From Asterionellopsis glacialis (Eukaryota; Bacillariophyta; Plagiogrammaphyceae; Rhaphoneidales; Asterionellopsidaceae): a stretch of 19,328 nucleotides of DNA. The position numbers were made by a program, and so were the translations under genes. The number at the start of each line of letters is the position of its first letter. The first letter of the stretch is position 1. This document shows, one piece after another, positions 8,513 through 17,300 of this stretch. The notes below the pieces were generated by a model, which saw nothing but the letters and a program-made list of their open reading frames with translations, ran no database searches and was not told the DNA's origin. Where the stretch lies: assembly GCA_014885115.2 (NCBI GenBank), contig WKLE02005232.1, positions 1 through 19,328 of the forward strand. Direction: 5' to 3'.

Positions 8513-11500
8513 ATGGCATTTGCGGGTAGCTCTTTCACCGCTACACTACACAACAACAATCACATCACCAGCAGCAGCAATACCAATACTAATGTTACAA
8601 CGAAACAGCAGCAGCAGAAGCCGTACAGTCAATCGCACCGTCATCGTGCCGCCATGAGTGCAGCGCAAAGTGTTCCATTTCATTGCATTATCTGTTTTGA
8701 TAAATTCAATCAAACAACTCGATATCCTGTCGTCTTGCCTTGTGGTCACACCTACGTCTGTGCTGAATGTGCGTCACGATTAACGAAATGCATGGAATGT
8801 CGTGCTCCCTTCAAAAAGCTACTGCCCAAGCCACCTCAATTTGGTGGTCCTCCAGGAAATTCTGCATCGGCAGGATCACCTCATTTACAACCGCGACATC
8901 CCCCTCATACACAACAATATCGACACAGTCCCAACAATCCCTACCATTCCTCACCCAATTTACGACCCAAATTAGTAGAAGCCATTGACGATGGACCTGT
9001 CCAACATCCAAAGAATATTGTCCTCTTGTCTTTATTGGAAGCAGCCGAACGGTCCAAAAGTATACGTGATAAAATTATGGAATATGATGACGAAGATGAT
9101 GATGATGATGTTGATGCCGACGATGAAGGAGAAGACGACGACGATGATGACCGTGACCATGACTTTCAAGAGCACGATCATGAAGAAAATAATAATAATA
9201 ACGCTCATCAGTCACAGCACTCTCATGCAATAAGTCATAGCAATACTGAAGAAGATAGTATTCACATACCTCCCAATGCATCAGGATTATCCTCTCAATC
9301 TTCCAAAATAGGGGAACCACTTCGTCGTGTACCACCTAATGATAATGATAGTTGTCAATCTAGTTTATTGGATATATCCCGTGAACAAGATGAGTTGGAC
9401 GAAGACAACGAAAATGACAATAAGGATGTCTCGAGTAGTAGTGACGAAGATGAAGATGATGAAATGAATCGTATAATCATGGGCATTGAAGCCTTATCAG
9501 GACCCTCTGGTACCTATGCTGTCAAAGATCCAAAAGGATTGGCTGTATTACCAACTCATCCAAGAATACAACGAAAGTTATTTCTTGATCAGAAAAATAC
9601 TACTCAAGATTCCTATCACGATGTTTCCATGGTGGATAAAGAAGAAAAACAGCAAGATAGTACTATAACAACACCAACAACGACTACCACTACAACAACT
9701 ACTGTGGTAGTGACAATTGATGATTCTGCTACCGAGGAAAAAGAAATTGTAGTTGTCGAGAAGGACACTCAACATGAACATGAACATGACATGGAAGAAG
9801 CTGCCATTAAAAATGAACAACAACAAAGACTACAAGTAGAAAATACAGACGACGAGGAAGACGAGGAATCTAAACTTCATCAAGAGGATGAGAACGAGGA
9901 CCAAGACGAAAAGAAAACCAAGGAGGAAGAACCTATTGGTCGTGCTTCATCGTCATCGCCAGCCGTACCGCAAGAACCATTCATGATTGAACAGGGACAA
10001 ACCTTACAGGTTGTTCATTACAATTCCAAGGAGGGGATTGCCAAATTAGCACGTAATCGTGGATACATTGTAGCCTCCTCTACACAATTAGTCAAAGTCA
10101 ACGGTCCTTTAGATAAGGCATGTCAGTTAGAGGGAATGCTGGAATTGGTAGATGTACGAAAACAAGAATTAATCACCAAACTTGAAGAATTACAAGAATT
10201 ACAAACTGGATTGCAAGTACAATTAACCAAATGTTTACAAGAAGAACCTACCCACCCTATTATTGGGAATCCACCATGCTTGACTACCACAGATGATGCT
10301 GGTACCAATAATGATGAAAATCATCACGCTTCGTTTGGTAGACTTAATACGTCGTCGCCATCCCATCATTATTCGCCACCTTACATGAGTCAATCAGCTT
10401 CACCTATTAGAACTACAAGCCATCATGATCCATCACCGTCAACACCCCAACCACATCATCATTCACCTCATACTACACCAAATCATCCAACCTCTGCAGT
10501 TTCAACACAATCCCTGCCACCTTCCTTGCCCTTTACTGGTGGTCATGGTAACAACAACAATAATAATACGCATGATAGTGCCAGAAGTAGTCCCAAGTTT
10601 GATCAAGAAGAAAAGTATGATGAAGAACATGTTGGTTTAGGGGGTAGTGGTGGATTTCCTGTGGTACAATTACATGTCGATGACACACCCAATGCCACTG
10701 GGATTGAAGTGTCAACACCACCACGAAGTCATCGTGTCTTTTCCTTGAGTCCCAATACGATTGATAATGCTGATTTATGTATGAATTTTCATCCCCATCA
10801 TTTCGTCTTGGGCGATAGTGATGGTGAAAATGAAAATGTACCATTCGCACATAGTATGGAAGAAGGAATATGCAATTATCCAATCATAGGAAGAGGTACT
10901 GCAGCTGCAACACCCACAGCCACTTTACAAAATGGTGCACCAACAACAACAACATCCACGTCTTCACCAGAACCAGGTACGACCACAGGAAATAATCCCG
11001 CGACAACAACTACGACTACTACCAATCTTCCACGTCCAGATTCATCATCCCTTTTTGACCAATATGGTGGTGGATGTGGACCATCCTTCTTCTTGACTCA
11101 ATCGTCACCCTTTGGCGGTGGTGATGATGAAGAAGCAGAAGCCTTGGTTGGATTATCCATTGATACGTCCAGTCGGAATAACCAACAACATCATCTTCTT
11201 GATGATGATGATGAAGGTCATAATACATCCAAAAAGAGCAATAATATTCATCGTCAGGTGATGAATAGTGGTACCGTCGGTACTGCTAGTAGTAATAATG
11301 GGAATCCTGCACCGCGTCCTACTCATAATCGTTCAAGATCATCCAGTTCACATGAATACAATGCAACCGCTGCTGGTGCACCTTCCGCATCACGCTCAAC
11401 AGCTTCTGGAAGACCGGCATCCACATCACCTAACGTATCACCAACTCATGGTGGTGGTGGTGGTGTACTTTCTGGCTTTAGTGGTCATCATTTATTCTCT

Positions 11501-11806
11501 TCCTCACTCTACGCCTATCATAGTGGTGGTGCAAGTGTACCTGGTGGTACTACGAATAGTTTCAGTACGAATACAAATGTGCCACACGAACCATACTTAT
11601 CATCCGCTGGACGGTCATCCTCCCATAGTACAGGTGGATCCTTTGATTCTGTTGATTTTAGGACAGGAATGAGTGGACATCGTGGTGCATTATTGACACG
11701 AACATCCGAACGATCAAGACAACGTGCATTTCAATATCGTAATGTACGATTAATGGGGGAACACCGTGGTGTCGGAAGACCCCCAGGACCTATTCCACGA
11801 TATTAA
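8513..11806 (+). CDS. RING-HC finger protein, probable E3 ubiquitin ligase
   Basis: A 1097-residue intronless protein. Near the N-terminus is a C3HC4 RING: Cys58, Cys61, Cys77, His79, Cys83, Cys86, Cys93 and Cys96 (C-x2-C-x15-C-x-H-x3-C-x2-C-x6-C-x2-C), which in known proteins binds two zinc ions and recruits a ubiquitin-loaded E2. The rest is mostly low complexity (Asp/Glu runs at 190-213, poly-Thr, Asn, His, Ser), with several non-repetitive islands: VQHPKNIVLLSLLEAAER (163-180), GTYAVKDPKGLAVLP (332-346), and a compact block at about 493-578 with KEGIAKLARNRGYIVA and LVKVNGPLDKACQLEGML running into a probable coiled coil. The last 30 residues are basic and end in GRPPGPIPRY. The substrate is unknown. 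No signal peptide or membrane segment is present, so it is probably cytosolic or nuclear. The ATG (AAAATGG context) lies 45 codons before the RING. Confidence 0.88.
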   Translation: MAFAGSSFTATLHNNNHITSSSNTNTNVTTKQQQQKPYSQSHRHRAAMSAAQSVPFHCIICFDKFNQTTRYPVVLPCGHTYVCAECASRLTKCMECRAPFKKLLPKPPQFGGPPGNSASAGSPHLQPRHPPHTQQYRHSPNNPYHSSPNLRPKLVEAIDDGPVQHPKNIVLLSLLEAAERSKSIRDKIMEYDDEDDDDDVDADDEGEDDDDDDRDHDFQEHDHEENNNNNAHQSQHSHAISHSNTEEDSIHIPPNASGLSSQSSKIGEPLRRVPPNDNDSCQSSLLDISREQDELDEDNENDNKDVSSSSDEDEDDEMNRIIMGIEALSGPSGTYAVKDPKGLAVLPTHPRIQRKLFLDQKNTTQDSYHDVSMVDKEEKQQDSTITTPTTTTTTTTTVVVTIDDSATEEKEIVVVEKDTQHEHEHDMEEAAIKNEQQQRLQVENTDDEEDEESKLHQEDENEDQDEKKTKEEEPIGRASSSSPAVPQEPFMIEQGQTLQVVHYNSKEGIAKLARNRGYIVASSTQLVKVNGPLDKACQLEGMLELVDVRKQELITKLEELQELQTGLQVQLTKCLQEEPTHPIIGNPPCLTTTDDAGTNNDENHHASFGRLNTSSPSHHYSPPYMSQSASPIRTTSHHDPSPSTPQPHHHSPHTTPNHPTSAVSTQSLPPSLPFTGGHGNNNNNNTHDSARSSPKFDQEEKYDEEHVGLGGSGGFPVVQLHVDDTPNATGIEVSTPPRSHRVFSLSPNTIDNADLCMNFHPHHFVLGDSDGENENVPFAHSMEEGICNYPIIGRGTAAATPTATLQNGAPTTTTSTSSPEPGTTTGNNPATTTTTTTNLPRPDSSSLFDQYGGGCGPSFFLTQSSPFGGGDDEEAEALVGLSIDTSSRNNQQHHLLDDDDEGHNTSKKSNNIHRQVMNSGTVGTASSNNGNPAPRPTHNRSRSSSSHEYNATAAGAPSASRSTASGRPASTSPNVSPTHGGGGGVLSGFSGHHLFSSSLYAYHSGGASVPGGTTNSFSTNTNVPHEPYLSSAGRSSSHSTGGSFDSVDFRTGMSGHRGALLTRTSERSRQRAFQYRNVRLMGEHRGVGRPPGPIPRY

Positions 11807-12300
11807 ACTTACAATGCACACACCCCAAGACATACCAAAATACAACAACAAGAAGAACAAAAAAAGGAATACAAACACACATGCACATACGCACACACAA
11901 ACAATCACACATTTTTTTTAATTTTCCTCACGAAGAATCCCAGTCATATAACTTCATAGTATGCATTTTTAAAAAAGGACAAGGAGGAAGAAGTTGGAGT
12001 GGCGAGCGGAAAAATCTACATTTACACATTTTACCAAAAAAGATCCAAGCAAATGAAAAGAAAAGAAAATCATAACAAAATAACTTTTTAAAAATACTAG
12101 AGATTGAATATTTTACAAAGTATACTGGCTACGTGCAGTCGACTGACCTTGAATGAATGTGCCGTAATTTGACAATGGCCACAACATCAACAAGCAGAAC
12201 AGAATCCATCCTTGTTTGTAAACATAAAAGGTTGTGGGCGGTGGTTACTAAACTTCAATATATGTAGCACACATGATCACGATCCAGCTAGTCTAACATT
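11807..12300. other. 3' flank of the RING gene; no gene recognised
   Basis: The first 100 or so bases are A- and CA-rich (for example around 11870-11912) and are probably the 3' untranslated region. A non-ATG-dominated 64-codon frame at 11881-12075 is Lys/His-rich and looks like a by-product of base composition. Confidence 0.45.
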
Positions 12301-12720
12301 ACAGGAGGGCATCTCCACCATATAATTCACCATTCCAGCAGGCGGCAATACAGTAATCCTTTTCTTCCTATACGAATTTGTAACATCCATACTACGAACA
12401 TACCCAAAACACGAGCACTAGAAGGAATACCACTGGGAGATGCCACCACAAAAAACGGAAATTGCAATCCAAATAAAATCATTGAAGAGAAACCAACTGC
12501 TCAGATTCGATTCGGTAGGAATGGTTCCTGTCAAACCATTGTTATAAAGGTTCATCACAGATATGTGATGTAGAGAAAGCTCGTTAAGGTTAGTTAGTCA
12601 AACCCCCAATTTCGGTAGGAATGGTTACTGTAAAGGGGGTTGTAATTTTGAGAACGGCGCGATCCAATGGACACAAAATTCTTCAAGGTCCTCTAATATA
12701 TGCTCTTTCCTGTTTTTCTT
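12301..12720 (-). pseudogene. Leucine-rich-repeat protein fragment, frameshifted relic
   Basis: On the minus strand two copies of the plant-type LRR core are readable. One, FTVTIPTEIGGLTN, spans about 12634-12593. The other, NLYNNGLTGTIPTESNLSS, spans about 12549-12493, in a second frame. Between them the same frame gives LNELSLHH, the LxxLxL part of a repeat, after stop codons and a frame change. Downstream a third frame reads SPSGIPSSARVLG (about 12440-12400), with an IPS piece. The LxGTIPxE consensus is that of extracellular LRR proteins and receptor-like proteins, which are numerous in diatoms. The two core motifs are 100 bases apart instead of the 72 expected for a 24-residue repeat, and no frame is open through the region. 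It is therefore a broken fragment, perhaps of a former gene or of a partial duplication. Confidence 0.62.
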
Positions 12721-12986
12721 GACTTTGTTTTCCCATTTGGAAAAATAAGGCAGCAGAACTCTAGAGAAAATGAACGTGGAGAATTTTAATGAATTATTCT
12801 TATGTTAGACTAGCTTTCTGAAATTTTCAGTATTTTTTATCGGAAAGTCCATCAAGCTCTGCAATTAGACTAAGGGGAGGGTTTTGACTGCCATGATTGG
12901 GTACTATAAATTCATCGACTCAGAACTTTTCCCTGCTAGGGTTGGTGAAGGTTCGACCAGCAGAATCTGTACGGTACGCTGGTACC

Positions 12987-13004
12987 GGTAGGACTGGTAG
13001 GACT
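12987..13004. repeat. 9 bp tandem repeat GGTAGGACT, two exact copies
   Basis: GGTAGGACT occurs at 12987-12995 and again at 12996-13004. With the following A the second copy contains GTAGGACTA, the nine-base word that recurs in other intergenic places of the window. Confidence 0.6.
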
Positions 13005-13426
13005 ACAAAAAGTACAGCTAATTGAATACGGAGTACCAATTACGAACTTTATACAGCATTTTACATGATGATTGCCAATGTAGAACATACTTGCTACAGT
13101 CCGGATGTAAGAGTACCTGTATATAGCTATTAACGATTATCACTGAGTTCTCGTTTTATTTTCTGATGTTCCGTAAAGCCTTTTTTATTTGCTTGTTTTA
13201 GAAGGGGGGAAATAATAAGATGTTTTAGTACAGTACCAAGTATTTATCAGTCACGTCAAAGACAGTGCATGGTAGTATGGCCCGAATGATTTTGGATTCG
13301 TATTATCCCCTGCTACAGCTACATGATTGTTGGAGCATCAGTTGAAAAGTCCCGTACAAAATATTCTGTACATGATTTCATCCATGGGTGACATGTTGTT
13401 ATTATGCCCAAATCAGTTTTCCATAC

Positions 13427-13450
13427 GATATGTTGTGATGCCAACATATC
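13427..13450. repeat. 9 bp inverted repeat with a 6-base loop
   Basis: GATATGTTG at 13427-13435 is exactly complementary to CAACATATC at 13442-13450. It is isolated in non-coding DNA with no neighbouring T-run or gene end, so no role can be assigned. Confidence 0.45.
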
Positions 13451-14789
13451 CCACGTGTACAACAAAAGTATTGCTGCAGTTAGTTCAAGTGGAACTCGTA
13501 ATACTAGCCTATCTGGTCGATTGATGTGGTACCTGTATGAGAAAGGAGTAGGACTAACAGGTAGTGTACCACCACCTGTTGCTCGTGTATTTTAAATACC
13601 TCTCGTCGAGCTCTAGCAATGGTACGGGTATTCACTTCTAGCGTTCTGCACCTGCACGGTACTACCGGTATATGGGTTTGTGTAAGATCTTGTGTTAAAT
13701 ACGACTAACTACAGACAGTAGTCAGGAATATGAATGGTGAAGAGTCAATAGAGATAGCACGTAGTAAATATCTTTATTTGGTCAAAGTCTGGTCATTCGC
13801 TTGCCACGCATGAAACGTCGAAAAGGTCGACTTCTCATATTCGTTTTCTGACTAAGAATCCTTTCTGATCCTATAAATAGTTTTAATTCTATATTTGTAT
13901 ATTTAAGTTAATATTGAAGCTGGTCAGAACTTCGATAATGAAAAACTTTAAGTGGTCTTGTCATACATACAGGTCGAATATTCATATCATCCTTGGCAGC
14001 TTGAACTGTATCATGACAGTGCCATTGTGTATTCACTGTACCCTATGGTCTGGTTAGTACGTAGAACATACGGGGAAACTTTCTTTCAAAACCGCACTCT
14101 TTTGTGGGATATTTTACATAGGAACCTACAAATGATGGTAAAAAACAAGAAACTCATAAATATTGTTAATTATTTTTCTACTGCGACATTCATTATGGAA
14201 ATCTGAGCACTACTGCCTATCAAATACAGAAAGAGTAACAAAAGACTTTCTATACATATTATAGTGATAGTCCGTAGATATCTGGAGCAACACACGTAGA
14301 TATTGGGCATACGAACACAGAGGCTGCACTATGTACCGGGTATATTGCAAGCTCTGTAGAGAGAGGGCTGTGTATTTTTTTGGATATCCCCCGGATCTCT
14401 ACTCCAGAATACTATTAATAGTCCAATATGGGATATGCATTCCTGTCGTCACACTTCTGTAGACCTAGTCTCTAGTCCTACTTAGTTGCCTAATCGTAGT
14501 AGCCGGTAGAGCCATTAAAAAAATACATACTTCTTCGTGTTACGAGTATCCCTCCCAAACTGCCTCTGTTCCCTGCGTGTGTCACTGCAAAATTATCCTG
14601 AAAGAGATTATCACTAAAGACTGCTTTCAATACTGTCCGATAGAATAATTATTGTGACGCTTTCGAATTCCAAGACACACCGTGCACTGAACGAGAACCT
14701 AAAGCTGAAACTACTGTCCTTATCCGATCTTCGAACGATCGAACGAAGAGCAATTTGGAGTTGCATAACAAGTACGCTTTGAAGTTTGC

Positions 14790-17018
14790 ATGAGTTCTTG
14801 TTTATCCGAATCGAGGAATACTTGTACTACACAAACTGCGTGTAGTCCTTCTTCTTGTGCTGCAACAAGCAAACCCCCCGCAACTGCAATAACTGCTCCT
14901 AATCTTGCAGCAGCAGCTACAGGTGCTTCCTGTTCTACTACGCTTGCCATGGAAGAAAGAAGTTCGAAAAGAGCTCGAAAAAGCAATCCTAATGCCTCTG
15001 CCCATCATGAAGCAAGTGCATCTTTAGCTTCTCCATCATTGTCCTCTTCTCATTCGCCATCGTCATCGCCTAACCAAAAGCGTTTGAGTGATGCTACCTC
15101 TTCCTCTCATCCCTCGAATGCGAAATCTTCCGAAACTACTGCAAATGCAAGTGCAAATGCAAATAGTACAGCTGTATCGATACCTATACCACAAGATTCG
15201 TCTTCCGGTTTGAGTAATGCTGAACTCTCTTTATCGAATGCGACTTCTTCCACTTCCACTTCAACTCAACCAGGTATGACTACAAACACAGTCACAACAC
15301 CTTCATTACCCGAAACTTCCGCATTGGTACAGGCCAAGCATATATATAACGTAGCAAGGAAACGGACAACTGCATCGAAAAAGATATTAGAAGACTCCAA
15401 GGCTGTCTTGGAGCATGATCAACGTGTATTGGAACGTGTCAGACAAGCCTTTGCAGATGCCACAGCTGGATGTGAAAGATCCAAAAAAGCACATCAACGT
15501 TCCAATGCAGAATACGTCAATGCATTACGAGAAGAAAAAGATGCTAAACAATACTATGATCAAAAGCTTCAACAAGAGGAGCGGCGACAGCAGCAACAAA
15601 CACAAAATTTGTCATCCGCTGCCGTAACCAAGACGATGTCGTCGTCAAAACAACAGCAGCAACAGCAACAAGTATTTGAGCAACTCGAGAACAAAAACAA
15701 TAACAATAACGGTATATCAACATCAGTGACAACGACAAATAATCATAACAACAACCATGATAAACAGCAGCAACGCAACATATTAGACCAAGACGGTGTC
15801 ATTACCACTCTCCTGTCTAATAATGATGGTCTTAATCAGATTCAAAGGAATCTTGTCACGACAGGTAATACTCAAAGGGGGGGAGGACAAGGGAATCATG
15901 TTTCAGCAACTGCCAAAGAGACAGCAATGGGCTCTACTGCCAATATTGTTACATCCTTTGAGGATGAGGGTAGTAGTCGTAGTAACAATAACCCCTTACT
16001 CTATACCTTCGAAGGACATGCCAATTGGATTGATTGTGTAGCATATTGTGGTAATGGACAATTCATATCTGGATCCTATGATCAAAATGTAAAGTTATGG
16101 AGTATCAAGCATTATGAAGAAAAGAACAGTGCGAATAATAATACCAACAATACTATTGGTAGCAATGGTGGTGGTCGTAGTCGACCAAAAAAGTTAGGAT
16201 CACCGCAACTACATGAAGAGCCTAAGTGCGATGCCATTAAAACCTTTAAAGGACATACAGATACAGTTGTAGCTGTGGCACCCATGGGTGAAAATCTAAT
16301 TATCTCCGGTAGTGGTGATTGCACTATGAAATTATGGAATATTGAAACAGGGAAATGTATCCGCACCTTTAAGGGACATACCGATTGGGTATCAAGTGTA
16401 GCATACAATTCCTTGTACGGTAATATGCAGGGTGATGATTCACAATTTATTTCTGGGTCGTGGGATAAAACTATCAAATTATGGAATACACGCACTGGAC
16501 AATGCATCCATACCTTTGAAGGACATGCAAGAGGTGTATGTTCAGTGGCATATATGAGTTCGGATAGGATCGTATCGGCAAGTACAGATCGTACTATCAA
16601 GTCGTGGTGTTTAAATGAGGGTCATGAAATCCGAACCTTTACAAGTCATACCGATTGCGTCTATACTGTAGTTCGAGTAGACCATGAACGGTTCTTATCG
16701 GGATCGGCAGATCACAAAATTAAATTGTGGGATTTAAACACGGGTAATTGCATTCGTACGTTTGAAGGTCATGATATGCCTGTACGATCTGTGGCGGTTG
16801 TGATTCCACATGATAATGATGACAGTGGCAACAAAACACCACAAACGTTTATATCAGGATCAAGCGATGATACAGTAAAACTTTGGAATATTCAAACAGG
16901 TAAATGCATCCGTACATATGTAGGACATTCCGGATCAGTCTATTCGGTGGCAACTATTGGGACTGATCGTATTATATCTGGTTCTTGGGATAAAACCATT
17001 AAAGTTTGGTCAGTCTAG
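14790..17018 (+). CDS. WD40-repeat protein with N-terminal coiled coil (seven-blade propeller)
   Basis: A 742-residue protein. The last 340 residues form seven WD40 repeats with GH dipeptides (SH in blade 5) at about 409, 488, 529, 578, 619, 660 and 712, each closing with a KLW-type strand (SW in blade 4, VW in blade 7) at about 437, 516, 565, 606, 647, 699 and 740. Seven repeats make one complete beta-propeller, normally a platform for protein partners. A charged, heptad-rich stretch at about 178-272 is a probable coiled coil, followed by Gln and Asn runs. Blade 1 carries a 30-residue Asn/Gly insert before blade 2. Basic KRARK (60-64) may be a nuclear signal. The start is uncertain: the first 53 residues are a Ser/Thr/Ala/Cys-rich tract, while Met54 at 14949 sits in a better context (GCCATGG). 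No F-box or other catalytic domain is seen, so the complex it serves is unknown. It converges on the GNAT gene. Confidence 0.92.
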   Translation: MSSCLSESRNTCTTQTACSPSSCAATSKPPATAITAPNLAAAATGASCSTTLAMEERSSKRARKSNPNASAHHEASASLASPSLSSSHSPSSSPNQKRLSDATSSSHPSNAKSSETTANASANANSTAVSIPIPQDSSSGLSNAELSLSNATSSTSTSTQPGMTTNTVTTPSLPETSALVQAKHIYNVARKRTTASKKILEDSKAVLEHDQRVLERVRQAFADATAGCERSKKAHQRSNAEYVNALREEKDAKQYYDQKLQQEERRQQQQTQNLSSAAVTKTMSSSKQQQQQQQVFEQLENKNNNNNGISTSVTTTNNHNNNHDKQQQRNILDQDGVITTLLSNNDGLNQIQRNLVTTGNTQRGGGQGNHVSATAKETAMGSTANIVTSFEDEGSSRSNNNPLLYTFEGHANWIDCVAYCGNGQFISGSYDQNVKLWSIKHYEEKNSANNNTNNTIGSNGGGRSRPKKLGSPQLHEEPKCDAIKTFKGHTDTVVAVAPMGENLIISGSGDCTMKLWNIETGKCIRTFKGHTDWVSSVAYNSLYGNMQGDDSQFISGSWDKTIKLWNTRTGQCIHTFEGHARGVCSVAYMSSDRIVSASTDRTIKSWCLNEGHEIRTFTSHTDCVYTVVRVDHERFLSGSADHKIKLWDLNTGNCIRTFEGHDMPVRSVAVVIPHDNDDSGNKTPQTFISGSSDDTVKLWNIQTGKCIRTYVGHSGSVYSVATIGTDRIISGSWDKTIKVWSV

Positions 17019-17036
17019 TACTAAGTATTGTATTCA

Positions 17037-17042
17037 AATAAA
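17037..17042 (+). terminator. Probable polyadenylation signal of the WD40 gene
   Basis: AATAAA lies 19 bases after the TAG stop codon of the WD40 gene and is followed by an A-rich stretch. The short distance and the tight convergent spacing (282 bases to the GNAT stop) suggest a compact 3' end. Confidence 0.45.
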
Positions 17043-17300
17043 ACAATTAAAACAAAATAAGACTAAAGAAACGCACAGCAGAAAATGGCAGAATCTCTAG
17101 AGAAAACAAAACAAAGAGAAACACTACATCGAGTGTGCGTGTGTGTCTTTTCTGACAAGAAGTTTCAAAAAATGATGTGTACTAGGTTTAGTAGACTAGA
17201 TTGTATTGCGTGATCCCCGTTTGATACAAAACTATAAGCAGTTTCAGAAGTCAACAAAGTAAAAGCACTATTTCCCGGTGTGGATTTTCTTTACGAACAC

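Larger units (their letters stand above)
12721..14789. other. Intergenic; no gene recognised
   Basis: About 2.1 kb with only short frames lacking known motifs (for example 13327-13595 on the plus strand, and 13952-14206, which begins at GTG). It contains a 9 bp tandem repeat (12987-13004), a 9 bp hairpin (13427-13450), and three copies of GTAGGACTA or its complement (12997-13005, 13548-13556, 14473-14481). The final few hundred bases should contain the promoter and leader of the WD40 gene; no core element was assigned. Confidence 0.5.

Noticed and set aside
11268..11672. 134-codon plus-strand frame overlapping the RING gene
   Set aside because: It is an out-of-frame shadow of the long RING reading frame, with repeated Val/His/Leu from Ser/Gly-rich codons.
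12941..12960. GGTTCGACC, another B-box-like word
   Set aside because: The flanks do not form a T-stem or cloverleaf.
13327..13595. Two short overlapping plus-strand frames, one ending in LTGSVPPPVARVF
   Set aside because: The LTGSVPPP piece looks faintly like an LRR core, but there is no second repeat and it is on the opposite strand from the true LRR relic; treated as coincidence.
13952..14206. 84-codon plus-strand frame
   Set aside because: It begins at GTG, has no recognisable motif and sits in AT-rich non-coding DNA.
16112..16600. 162-codon minus-strand open frame
   Set aside because: It is the complement of WD40 blades 1-4 and shows their periodicity in reverse; the plus-strand propeller is unambiguous.
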